Below the pieces are notes generated by a model, which was not told where the DNA came from, ran no database searches, and worked only from the letters and a program-made list of their open reading frames with translations. Position numbers and translations under genes: made by a program. Below, piece by piece: positions 1-6,660 of a DNA stretch of 7,251 nucleotides; the first letter of the stretch is position 1; every line of letters starts with the position of its first letter. The DNA lies in the NCBI GenBank assembly GCA_041546305.1, contig JBFEWO010000141.1, forward strand, positions 1-7,251, written 5' to 3'. This DNA is from JBFEYJ01 sp041546305 (GTDB lineage: Bacteria > Pseudomonadota > Gammaproteobacteria > Thiohalomonadales > Thiohalomonadaceae).

Positions 1-682
1 CTAACGCGAAGGAGAGCGCCAGGAGGATAATGACCCGTCTTCCCCTCGGCGGTCGTCGTGACGACGCGCGCAACGGCGCTGCTGAGTCAGGCTGGATACC
101 CCGCCTGGGCAAGGATCGGTGTAGCGGTATGCCGACAAGCAAATGCGCTCCTGCGAAGACAAATACCGTCGTACGCCAGCCGATTTCGAGTACCAAGCTG
201 TGGGTCAGCGGCCAGAACAGCGTGCTCGCCAGTCCTCCGGCAAGCGTAACCAGGCCGATGGCTTTGCGAAAGCCTTGCCCTGCGCTTTCACGCAGTGTGG
301 AGAAGGCGGCCTCGTAGAGCGTCATCGACATGGCCACCCCGGCCAGAAGCCACCCGGTGTAAAACATGGGAAGATTCTGGCTCAGCGCAATCAGCAAAAA
401 TGCCGCAGCCGCCAGCATCGAACCGGTACTCATTACCGAACGACCACCCAATCGCGCTAGCCACCGGCCTACTGGCACCGCCATTAGGGCAGCAACCAGC
501 AGACTGGCAGAGAACGCACTGAAGATGTCGGTCAGAGCCCAGCCGGTCTCACTGCTAATAGGTTGTGCCAGGAGGGTAATACCGTAATAAAGCGTACCCC
601 AGGACAGCAGTTGACCTAACGCTATCGGCAACACCGGAACGCGGCCCGCACTCCGGTGTTGCCATCCACTTAGGCGCAGCAT
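1..682 (-). CDS. MFS transporter, N-terminal part (cut by left edge)
   Basis: The minus frame is open from an ATG at 682 to the left edge, giving 227 codons with no stop, so the C-terminal half is missing. The translation begins MLRLSGWQHRSAGRVPVLP and is strongly hydrophobic. Helix 1 is near residues 17-39 (ALGQLLSWGTLYYGITLLA) and helix 2 near 53-71. VGRWLARLGGRSVM at 71-84 fits the major facilitator loop 2-3 motif. Further helices follow to about residue 182. An Arg/Pro-rich stretch near 186-214 would be the central cytoplasmic loop, and VIILLALSFAL then starts helix 7. The predicted role is inner-membrane proton-coupled efflux or uptake, with unknown substrate. The start lies 13 bp inside the preceding flavoprotein gene and has no good Shine-Dalgarno, so translational coupling is likely. 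Partnership with that flavoprotein suggests toxicant export (inference). Confidence 0.8.
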   Translation of the reverse strand, partial: MLRLSGWQHRSAGRVPVLPIALGQLLSWGTLYYGITLLAQPISSETGWALTDIFSAFSASLLVAALMAVPVGRWLARLGGRSVMSTGSMLAAAAFLLIALSQNLPMFYTGWLLAGVAMSMTLYEAAFSTLRESAGQGFRKAIGLVTLAGGLASTLFWPLTHSLVLEIGWRTTVFVFAGAHLLVGIPLHRSLPRRGIQPDSAAPLRASSRRPPRGRRVIILLALSFAL

Positions 683-2040
683 GTGCTGCGTGTGCGCGGC
701 TCGGGACTGCAGCCACAGGACGAATCGCTCTGGGTCTCTACCACCGTTTCGGCGTTTTCACTCGACTCACCGCAGCATCTCCCCCCATCACCGAAGTCGG
801 TGGAACAGACGCCGGTTTCCGGCAATTCCAGTCGTACATCATCCGCCGCGGTCATATCCCCGGCCAACGCGGCGGCCACGGAACGCGCCTGCTCATGGCC
901 GGTGGCCAGCAGGAAGGTTGGCGCCCGTCCATAGCTTTTGGCACCCACGATATAGAAACCGGGTTCGGGATGTGCCAGCTCACGATGGCCGTGTGGGCGC
1001 ACGGTGCCGCAACTGTGAACGTTCGGGTCGATCAACGGTGCCAGCGCTTCCGCGCTTTCCAGCCAGGTATCGGTCCGTATCCGCAACTCTCGCAGCATTT
1101 CCAGATTCGGACGCGAGCCGGTCGCGCAGACAATTTCATCGATGCCGACAATGGGATTCCCTTCCTCCGGGATCACCATGATGCCACCCAGGGTTTCTTT
1201 CAGTTCGCGAATTCGGAAATTGGTGTGGAGCGTTAACCTGCCCTGTTCTACCAGCGCCTTGAGTCTGGTCCCGAGTTCGCCGCGCGCCGGCAATTGATCC
1301 GCCTCCCCACCGCCAAAAACCCTCGCAGGGTTGCTGCCACGTAACGCCCAGTGAATGTTGGTGTTCACATCGGCCTCGGCCAGCTCCGCCAGCGCGATGA
1401 GTGAACCTGCTGCCGAGTGACCGGCACCCACGACCAAGGTGGTCTTTCCCAGATAGCACGACCGCAAATTGCCCTTAATATCCGGCATGCCATAGCTGAT
1501 CCGGTGAGCAAGTTGCTCCTCGCCGAGTGCCGGCAAACCGTTGGCGCCGAGCGGGTTTGGCTGAGCCCAGTTGCCTGTGGCATCGATCACTGCCCCGGCC
1601 AGAATGTTCTCTATTACACCCTTGCTCTCGACCCTGATAACGAAGGGCGCCTGTTCACGTCTGGCGGTCTTGACCTTATCGATACCCTGACGTGCAATGG
1701 CGACGACCCGACTCTGCAACCGGAGCCTGCCACCGATGGACGGCAGGGCGGCCAGCGGCTCAAGATAAAGCTGTAAGAGTTCACCCGCGGTGGGAATAGC
1801 CTCCTCATCCGGCATGGTCCAGCCAGACGCTTCCAGCAGCTTCCTGGCAGCCTTATCGACATTATATTGCCAGGGAGAAAAGAGCCTGACATGGCTGAAG
1901 TCGCGGAAACTGGCACCCACCGCAGCACTGGCTTCAAAGATCAGGGGGCGCAGACCCTGTTCGAGCAAATTGGAAGCCACCGCGAGGCCAACAGGCCCTG
2001 CGCCAAGTACGGCCACCGGATATTTTTCCATCAATTGCAT
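670..2040 (-). CDS. FAD/NAD(P)-dependent oxidoreductase with cysteine-rich C-terminal tail (ArsO-like)
   Basis: From the ATG at 2040 the protein has 456 residues. That start has an AGAGG 9 nt upstream; the frame is open to an ATG at 2082 (470 residues), and an ATG at 2031 is also possible. Residues 13-18 (GAGPVG) form the FAD Rossmann motif and 205-210 (GAGHSA) the NADPH-binding motif. ATG motifs occur in VIDATGNW and IVCATGSRPN. Near the end, PGFYIVGAKSYGRAPTFLLA is a typical FAD-site segment of FMO-like flavoproteins. The last 45 residues after LPETGV carry seven cysteines at 412, 422, 423, 442, 444, 454 and 455, a pattern suited to binding soft metals or metalloids. Similar flavoproteins occur in arsenic clusters as ArsO-type monooxygenases (recalled, not searched). 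The substrate is unknown. It is probably cytosolic and cotranscribed with the overlapping MFS gene. Confidence 0.8.
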   Translation of the reverse strand: MQLMEKYPVAVLGAGPVGLAVASNLLEQGLRPLIFEASAAVGASFRDFSHVRLFSPWQYNVDKAARKLLEASGWTMPDEEAIPTAGELLQLYLEPLAALPSIGGRLRLQSRVVAIARQGIDKVKTARREQAPFVIRVESKGVIENILAGAVIDATGNWAQPNPLGANGLPALGEEQLAHRISYGMPDIKGNLRSCYLGKTTLVVGAGHSAAGSLIALAELAEADVNTNIHWALRGSNPARVFGGGEADQLPARGELGTRLKALVEQGRLTLHTNFRIRELKETLGGIMVIPEEGNPIVGIDEIVCATGSRPNLEMLRELRIRTDTWLESAEALAPLIDPNVHSCGTVRPHGHRELAHPEPGFYIVGAKSYGRAPTFLLATGHEQARSVAAALAGDMTAADDVRLELPETGVCSTDFGDGGRCCGESSENAETVVETQSDSSCGCSPEPRTRSTCCA

Positions 2041-2180
2041 CGTTTTCTGCCTCTGTAATGAACGGACGCAACGTAGCGTCATACCTGTTCGACGGAGTAG
2101 TGTCAGAAAAGACGCAACAATATTTTGCTTTAGGGCATGGCATCACCCCGGCAGTTGTCCTCTCCTCTTCGTGCCATGTA

Positions 2181-2191
2181 ATAACTGTTAT
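2181..2191. promoter_or_regulatory. 11-bp perfect palindrome, candidate operator
   Basis: The sequence ATAAC-T-GTTAT is a perfect dyad. It overlaps the predicted -10 element and spacer of the flavoprotein promoter, which is where a repressor site would act. A second, overlapping dyad, ACTGT-N5-ACAGT, covers 2184-2198. No regulator gene is visible in the window, so the binding protein is unknown. Confidence 0.3.
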
Positions 2192-2196
2192 CCACA
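2188..2196 (+). promoter_or_regulatory. Consensus DnaA box
   Basis: TTATCCACA is an exact match to the high-affinity DnaA box. It lies between btuF and the flavoprotein gene, within the spacer of the predicted minus-strand promoter. I see no further perfect box or AT-rich unwinding region around it, so this is not an origin. It could be a DnaA-responsive or titration site, or a chance match. Confidence 0.4.
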
Positions 2197-2221
2197 GTGT
2201 TTCAATCACCACCCAACCGCA

Positions 2222-3082
2222 TTACATATGCAGGAAACGGCACATCTGTTCAGCGCCCTGCAACAGGCGCGGGGTAGCGCGCTGGATGATGTTAGGGTCG
2301 ATAACATAGAGTCTGCCCGCCTTCACCGCCTGCAGCTGTGGCCATGCCTTCCAGTCATCCAGCCATTCGGGACGCTCCTTACCCATGCCGCTGGCGATAA
2401 TCACCTCTGGGTCGGCGGCCAGCACCGCTTCCTGTGACACCGTCGGGGTCAGTACTTCCAGCTCAGCAAAAATGTTGCGCCCATGGCAAAGGGTGATGAC
2501 ATCGTTGATCAAATGCTGCCCGCTAACGGTCATCAGGGGCTGGTTCCAGATTTGATAGAACAGGGTGCGCTCTTTTTTGTCGGCGTATTGCCTGCGCAAC
2601 CCTTCGAGGCGCTGGCGAAAGGCCTCGGCCTGTTGCTTGGCCTTTTCCGGCTTGCCAACCAGCATGCCCAGCCGCGCCATCCCATTTGCGATATCGGGCA
2701 GACGCCGCGGCTCGCTCAGATAGACCGCCAGCCCCAGCGCCTGCAGCCGTTCAATCGTGCGCACATCATTACCGCTCTGCCACCCCACCACCAGGTCCGG
2801 TTGCAGGGCGAGGATGCGCTCCAGATCCAGGCGACTATAGCCGCCGACGCGGGGGATCGCCTTGGCCTCTTCCGGATAGTCGCTGTAATCCACGGCACCA
2901 ACGATCTTCTCTCCGGCGCCGATGGTAAAAAGCTGCTCGGTGACGTGGGGCGCCAGGCTGACGATACGCTGGGCCGCGTGCGGCAGGCTCACGGTACGGC
3001 CGGTATCGTCCTGCACCGACACGGCGGCCTGCAGCGGCAGCGTGGCACACCACAGGGCCAGCACCATCCATTTTTTCAGCAT
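2222..3082 (-). CDS. btuF: Cobalamin/corrinoid-binding periplasmic protein BtuF
   Basis: This 286-residue protein starts with a Sec signal peptide (MLKKWMVLALWCATLPLQA, likely cleaved before AVSVQ). No lipobox is present, so it should be a soluble periplasmic protein as in Enterobacteria. The mature part is a class III substrate-binding fold: RIVSLAPHVTEQLFTIGAG, YSDYPEEA, LERILALQPDLVVGWQSGN and a C-terminal lobe ending in QRATPRLLQGAEQMCRFL. These segments align well with E. coli BtuF from memory, including two cysteines (199 and 281) at the positions of its disulfide. It would capture vitamin B12 or cobinamide and hand it to a BtuCD importer, which is not encoded here. The ATG overlaps the cobD stop by 7 bp and has AGAGGG 7 nt upstream, so it is the third gene of the cbiB-cobD-btuF operon. 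An iron-siderophore-binding relative is less likely given this context. Confidence 0.9.
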   Translation of the reverse strand: MLKKWMVLALWCATLPLQAAVSVQDDTGRTVSLPHAAQRIVSLAPHVTEQLFTIGAGEKIVGAVDYSDYPEEAKAIPRVGGYSRLDLERILALQPDLVVGWQSGNDVRTIERLQALGLAVYLSEPRRLPDIANGMARLGMLVGKPEKAKQQAEAFRQRLEGLRRQYADKKERTLFYQIWNQPLMTVSGQHLINDVITLCHGRNIFAELEVLTPTVSQEAVLAADPEVIIASGMGKERPEWLDDWKAWPQLQAVKAGRLYVIDPNIIQRATPRLLQGAEQMCRFLHM

Positions 3083-4092
3083 CCGAAAGCCCTCTGGGTG
3101 GGAGATATCTGTAGTTGTTCCAGCGCCCGCTCCAAGCGCTGCCAGTCTTCCTCACTGCCCGGCATACCAAAACGCAATGCGGCCGGTTCGCTAAACAGGC
3201 GGGTCAGTATCCCCTGCTGCGCCAACCTCTCATGCCACAGCGCCGCCTGCCTGCAGGGACAATACTGGAACAGGGCGGTGCCGGCGGCCGGTGGCAAGCC
3301 CTGACGTTTGAGCAAGTTCTCCAAACGCAAACTCTGCTGTTTCAATTGCCCCCGCATACGCGCCTGCCAAGCCTGATCTTGCAGGGCCTGACGCGCCGCC
3401 TCCCGCGCAGGTCCACTCACCGCCCAGGGGCCGAGGATTTCGTTCAGATGCTGCATCAGGGACGGCCAGGCCAGCACGAAACCGACCCGTGCACCGGCCA
3501 GACCGAAAAACTTGCCGAGGGAGCGGAAAACGACCAGTCCGGGCATTCCGCACCATGGCGCCAGACTCCGCTCGGGGATGGTGTCGATAAACGCCTCATC
3601 CACCACCAGCCAGCCATCACGGGAAGCCAGCACGTCATGCCAAGCCAGCAACTGCTCCGGGGAAAAGCTCTCGCCGGTGGGGTTATTGGGATTGACCAGC
3701 AACAGGACATCAAGTGTCGGCAACTGGGCCGTAATCGTCTCCGCCTCCAGGGCAACCACCTTGTGCCCCTTACACTGCCAGGCTTTAGCATGCTCGGCAT
3801 AGCTGGGAGCGAGCATTCCCACCCGGCAGGATGATCTCAGCTGGGGCAGCGCCTGGATCGCCGCCTGCGAGCCGGCCACCGGCAATAACTGCGCCGTGCC
3901 ATAGTAAGCAGCTGCCGCCTGCTCCAGACCGTCATCGGCTTCGGGAAGGCGCTGCCAGCAGGAGGAAGGGAGCGCAGGCACCGGCCAGCCATGAGGATTG
4001 ATGCCGGTGGAAAGGTCCAGCCACTGCTCTAATGGAATGCCATAGCATGCGGCCGCCTCACGCAACCGGCCTCCATGGGATAACTCAGCCAA
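3076..4092 (-). CDS. cobD: Threonine-phosphate decarboxylase (CobD; CobC in Pseudomonas naming)
   Basis: This 338-residue protein has the fold type I PLP aminotransferase signature of the cobalamin-pathway decarboxylase. It opens with HGGRLREAAACYG and LDLSTGINPHGWP, both typical of this family. NPNNPTG lies at 134-140, VVDEAFID follows, and SLGKFFGLAGARVGF contains the probable PLP lysine, Lys194. RFGMPG near the C-terminus holds the expected substrate carboxylate arginine. It decarboxylates L-threonine O-3-phosphate to (R)-1-amino-2-propanol O-2-phosphate, the linker that CbiB attaches to cobyric acid. The start codon is TTG, overlapping the cbiB stop by 8 bp, and GGAGGT lies 5 nt upstream. 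Naming differs between organisms: in Pseudomonas this gene is cobC, and cobD is the synthase encoded next to it. A histidinol-phosphate aminotransferase is the main alternative but fits the context poorly. Confidence 0.92.
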   Translation of the reverse strand: MAELSHGGRLREAAACYGIPLEQWLDLSTGINPHGWPVPALPSSCWQRLPEADDGLEQAAAAYYGTAQLLPVAGSQAAIQALPQLRSSCRVGMLAPSYAEHAKAWQCKGHKVVALEAETITAQLPTLDVLLLVNPNNPTGESFSPEQLLAWHDVLASRDGWLVVDEAFIDTIPERSLAPWCGMPGLVVFRSLGKFFGLAGARVGFVLAWPSLMQHLNEILGPWAVSGPAREAARQALQDQAWQARMRGQLKQQSLRLENLLKRQGLPPAAGTALFQYCPCRQAALWHERLAQQGILTRLFSEPAALRFGMPGSEEDWQRLERALEQLQISPTQRAFGC

Positions 4093-4996
4093 ACGCCACC
4101 TCCATGATGAAAATCATCACCAGCCACAGCCCCAGCGCGCGCTGTACCAGGCTGATGGCTCGCTCGATATCGGCGACCTGGGGAGCCCCCCCTTCCCCCA
4201 GCAGCGGCTTGTCCAGCACAGTCCCGTGGTAGACAGTCGGTCCGCCCAGCTGCAGACCCAGCGACCCGGCGCCGCTGGCCATCACCACCCCGGCATTGGG
4301 GCTGTCGGTCTGATCGCCCTGGCGCTGCCAACAACGCCAGCCGCGGGCGGCATCACCCATCAATACATAGGCAAGTGCGGTCAAGCGCGCCGGTAGCCAG
4401 CCAAGCACATCATCCAACCGCGCCGCGGCCCAGCCAAAGGCCTGATAGCGCTCGGTGCGATAGCCCCACATGGCATCGAGGGTATTGCTCAAGCGAAACA
4501 GCACCACACCGGGGACGCCGAGGAGGACGAACCAGAAAATGGCGCCGAACAGGGCATCGTTGCCATTCTCCAGCACCGACTCGACCGCCGCGCGGGAGAC
4601 ACCGGCCTCATCTAGGGCGGCGGGATCGCGACTGACCATCCAGCCGACCCGCTGCCGCGCCAGGGCTAAATTCCCTGCCGCCAGCGCCTCGGCCACGGTC
4701 CGGGCGTGCTGAGCCAGGCTGCTGCCACCGATAGCCAAATAAAGCAGCAACACAGCAACCAGCAGTCCCAATCCCTGCCACGTTGACAGCCACCAGACCA
4801 ACAAAACCGCAGGCAGGATTGCCACCACCACGGCAAGGGTGCCAAGCGAACGCTGATTGAAATGCGGCAAACCAATCAACCAATCCTCAATGCGCCGGGC
4901 ATATCGACCGAAGCCCACGAGAGGATGGTAGCGGCGTGGTTCACCGAGCCAAAGATCCAGCAACACCGCCGCAATAATGATTAACGCTGTGGTCAC
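4085..4996 (-). CDS. cbiB: Adenosylcobinamide-phosphate synthase CbiB (CobD in Pseudomonas naming)
   Basis: This 303-residue integral membrane protein has the CbiB hallmark near the N-terminus: LDLWLGEPRRYHPLVGFGRY at about residues 13-32. Hydrophobic segments lie near 2-14, 51-90, 145-165 and 275-300. Other family-like stretches are GWMVSRDPAALDEAGVSRAA, ESVLENGNDALFGAIFW, LSNTLDAMWGYRTERY, and the C-terminal TDSPNAGVVMASGAGSLGLQ with LGGPTVYHG. It joins adenosylcobyric acid and aminopropanol phosphate in the inner membrane, so its partners are the products of the next gene (cobD) and the divergent gene (cobQ). It begins with GTG at 4996, with GGCAGG 5 nt upstream, and is first in the cbiB-cobD-btuF operon. 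The length is normal and no key segment appears missing. Confidence 0.93.
   Translation of the reverse strand: MTTALIIIAAVLLDLWLGEPRRYHPLVGFGRYARRIEDWLIGLPHFNQRSLGTLAVVVAILPAVLLVWWLSTWQGLGLLVAVLLLYLAIGGSSLAQHARTVAEALAAGNLALARQRVGWMVSRDPAALDEAGVSRAAVESVLENGNDALFGAIFWFVLLGVPGVVLFRLSNTLDAMWGYRTERYQAFGWAAARLDDVLGWLPARLTALAYVLMGDAARGWRCWQRQGDQTDSPNAGVVMASGAGSLGLQLGGPTVYHGTVLDKPLLGEGGAPQVADIERAISLVQRALGLWLVMIFIMEVAFG
4098..4103 (-). promoter_or_regulatory. Shine-Dalgarno site fixing the TTG start of cobD
   Basis: On the minus strand GGAGGT lies inside the last codons of cbiB, 5 nt before the TTG at 4092. The site is strong enough to support that rare start codon and explains efficient translation across the 8-bp gene overlap. 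Confidence 0.7.
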
Positions 4997-5025
4997 GAGA
5001 ACCTGCCTTCAACGAAATGAGGCGA

Positions 5026-5031
5026 TATTAT
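5026..5031 (+). promoter_or_regulatory. Weak candidate -10 element for cobQ
   Basis: TATTAT matches the -10 consensus at 5/6 and lies 81 bp before the cobQ ATG. There is no convincing -35 element 15-19 bp upstream. It shares base pairs with the opposite-strand -10 of cbiB, so the two promoters may be alternative readings of the same AT-rich patch. Confidence 0.25.
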
Positions 5032-5035
5032 GCCA
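5027..5035 (-). promoter_or_regulatory. Predicted extended -10 promoter for cbiB-cobD-btuF
   Basis: On the minus strand TGGCATAAT (5035-5027) combines a TGn extension with a 5/6 -10 match (CATAAT). Transcription would start near 5020, giving a leader of only about 24 nt before the GTG at 4996. That is far too short for a cobalamin riboswitch. No good -35 is seen, which is tolerated with an extended -10. Confidence 0.4.
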
Positions 5036-5112
5036 CGCGAAGAATGGCGAAAACGGACAGATCGCTTAGGCAGCGTTCCCCTCCCCCTGCATTCAGGCTA
5101 GGATCCCCGCCC

Positions 5113-6573
5113 ATGAAAAAGACACTCATGATCCAGGGCACCGCCTCTGACGCCGGCAAGAGTACGGTAGTCGCCGGTCTCTGCCGTCTGCTGTACCGCC
5201 GGGGGATCCGGGTGGCGCCGTTCAAGCCGCAGAACATGGCGCTCAATAGTGCGGTGGCGGCTGATGGCGGTGAGATCGGTCGGGCGCAGGCGGTGCAGGC
5301 CCAGGCGGCGGGGCTGGAGCCGCACACCGACATGAACCCGGTGCTGCTCAAGCCCTCCAGCGACATGGGTGCCCAGGTGATCATCCACGGCAAGGCGCTA
5401 GCGCAGATGCAAGCGCAGGATTATCACCACTACAAGCGCACCGCGATGACTGCAGTACTCGATTCCCATGCCCGCCTGGCGCAGCAATACGAGTGTGTGA
5501 TGGTGGAAGGCGCCGGCAGCCCGGCGGAAATCAACCTGCGCGAAGGCGACATCGCCAACATGGGCTTTGCCGAAGCGGTGGACTGCCCGGTGATCCTGGT
5601 AGCCGACATCGACAAAGGCGGTGTGTTTGCCCAGATCGTCGGCACCCTGGCCCTACTTTCAGAGAGCGAGCAGGCCCGCGTTAAGGGCTTCATCATTAAC
5701 CGCTTTCGCGGTGATATCGCTCTGCTGCAGCCCGGGCTCGACTGGCTGGAACAGCAGACCGGCAAACCGGTACTCGGCGTGCTGCCCTACCTGCACGACC
5801 TGCATCTCGAAGCCGAGGATGCGTTGCCACGCGATGACATCCAGGCAGACCGTGAAAAATTCCAGATTGTGGTGCCGGTACTGCCCCGCATCAGCAATCA
5901 CACCGACTTTGACCCGCTGCGCCTGCACCCGGCGCTCGACCTGCATTTTGTCGGCCAGGGAGCCAGCCCTCCGCCGGCCGATCTCATCATCCTGCCCGGC
6001 AGCAAGAACGTGCGTGCCGATCTGGAGTGGCTCAGAGCGAATGGCTGGGAAGAGCTCCTTCGGCGGCATCTGCGCTATGGCGGCAAGGTGATCGGCATTT
6101 GTGGCGGTTACCAGATGCTGGGCGAGGCGATCCATGACCCGCAGGGAATGGAGGGCCCTGCCGGCAGTAGTGCGGGTCTGGGATGGCTGGCAATGGAGAC
6201 CACGCTGCACGCAGAAAAACAGCTGACTCGCGTGAGCGGGCGTTTACTGTTGGAGGACGCCGCTGTTGAGGGTTATGAGATCCACATGGGGGTAAGTCAC
6301 GGCAAGGCGCTGGAGCGTCCCCTGGTTCGGCTCGGGGATTCAATGGATGGGGCCATCAGCGAGGACAATCAGGTGCTCGGCACCTACCTGCACGGGCTAT
6401 TCGAGCACCCCGAGGCCACCAGTGCCCTGCTACGCTGGGCCGGGTGTGAAAAGGCCGAGGGGATCGACTACGGTGCACTGCGCGAGCGGGAGATCGATCG
6501 TCTCGCCGATATGATGGAAGCGCAGCTCGATATGAAGCTGCTGGAGACGTTGGTGAAACCAGTTCAAGGTTAA
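5113..6573 (+). CDS. cobQ: Cobyric acid synthase, glutamine-hydrolysing (CobQ/CbiP)
   Basis: From the ATG at 5113 the protein is 486 residues, the usual length for this family. The frame extends back to 5017, but those 32 extra residues do not look family-like and cross the promoter region. The N-terminal synthetase domain begins MKKTLMIQGTASDAGKST, with the P-loop at about residues 9-18. VEGAGSPAEINL and ADIDKGGVFAQIVGTLALL are further family motifs. The C-terminal class I-like glutamine amidotransferase domain contains GGKVIGICGGYQML with nucleophile Cys330, and TYLHGLFEHPEA with catalytic His427. It amidates side chains b, d, e and g of adenosylcobyrinic acid a,c-diamide using ATP and glutamine, giving adenosylcobyric acid, the substrate of CbiB. 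It is divergent from cbiB across 116 bp. The last three codons and the stop lie in a repeat arm. Confidence 0.95.
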   Translation: MKKTLMIQGTASDAGKSTVVAGLCRLLYRRGIRVAPFKPQNMALNSAVAADGGEIGRAQAVQAQAAGLEPHTDMNPVLLKPSSDMGAQVIIHGKALAQMQAQDYHHYKRTAMTAVLDSHARLAQQYECVMVEGAGSPAEINLREGDIANMGFAEAVDCPVILVADIDKGGVFAQIVGTLALLSESEQARVKGFIINRFRGDIALLQPGLDWLEQQTGKPVLGVLPYLHDLHLEAEDALPRDDIQADREKFQIVVPVLPRISNHTDFDPLRLHPALDLHFVGQGASPPPADLIILPGSKNVRADLEWLRANGWEELLRRHLRYGGKVIGICGGYQMLGEAIHDPQGMEGPAGSSAGLGWLAMETTLHAEKQLTRVSGRLLLEDAAVEGYEIHMGVSHGKALERPLVRLGDSMDGAISEDNQVLGTYLHGLFEHPEATSALLRWAGCEKAEGIDYGALREREIDRLADMMEAQLDMKLLETLVKPVQG

Positions 6574-6591
6574 AAGTTCAAGGTTCCAAGG
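6563..6591 (-). repeat. Inverted arm of the heptamer repeat, overlapping the cobQ 3' end
   Basis: Read on the minus strand this segment is CCTTGGAA, CCTTGAA, CTTTTAA, CCTTGAA: degenerate copies of the same heptamer that fills 6661-6835, but in opposite orientation. TTCAAGGTTAAA at 6563-6574 is an exact 12-bp inverted match of TTTAACCTTGAA at 6747-6758. The cobQ TAA stop (6571-6573) lies within it. The cobQ mRNA could pair this arm with array units and form long-loop stems. Confidence 0.75.
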
Positions 6592-6660
6592 AGCGTATCT
6601 CCACTGCCTCGAAACCGGATATCCGCTACATACCCGCTACGCGCCTTATGATCGGAGCTT
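6592..6660. other. Unique spacer between the inverted arm and the heptamer array
   Basis: These 69 bp separate the two oppositely oriented repeat blocks. They contain a short direct repeat (CCGCTAC, twice within about 20 bp), but no gene, no clear terminator and no recognisable mobile element end. The rest of the 342-bp gap between cobQ and the next gene is the array, then about 80 bp holding that gene's promoter. Confidence 0.5.

Larger units (their letters stand above)
2178..2205 (-). promoter_or_regulatory. Predicted sigma-70-type promoter for the flavoprotein/MFS pair
   Basis: On the minus strand TTGAAA (2205-2200) is followed after 16 bp by TATTAC (2183-2178). These match the -35 and -10 consensus at 5/6 and 4/6. 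Transcription would start near 2171 and leave a leader of roughly 130 nt before the ATG at 2040. No terminator-like hairpin with a U tract separates it from the upstream btuF gene, so read-through from the cobalamin operon is also possible. Confidence 0.4.

Noticed and set aside
1934..2212. 92-codon minus-strand ORF overlapping the flavoprotein start
   Set aside because: It is out of frame with the flavoprotein, its start lies upstream of the predicted transcription start, and it has no suitably spaced ribosome site.
2083..2221. Possible replication origin because of the DnaA box
   Set aside because: Only one consensus box is seen, with no cluster of boxes, no AT-rich unwinding element and no dnaA/dnaN or gidA neighbours.
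2483..3304. 273-codon plus-strand ORF across btuF and cobD
   Set aside because: It is antisense to two clear cobalamin genes. The translation shows no domain and it has no ribosome site, so it is a high-GC shadow frame.
3115..3834. 239-codon plus-strand ORF antisense to cobD
   Set aside because: The opposite strand encodes an intact PLP enzyme with clear motifs. This frame has low-complexity Gln/Arg-rich composition typical of antisense shadows.
4997..5007. GAGAACCTGCC resembling the B12 box of cobalamin riboswitches, plus strand
   Set aside because: The other conserved riboswitch segments are absent. The upstream sequence is cbiB coding DNA, and the match coincides with the complement of the cbiB ribosome site.
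5017..5112. Upstream extension of cobQ by 32 codons
   Set aside because: The extra residues (MRRYYATRRMAKTDRSLRQR and on) do not resemble CobQ and cross the promoter region. The ATG at 5113 gives the normal family length and an immediate P-loop.
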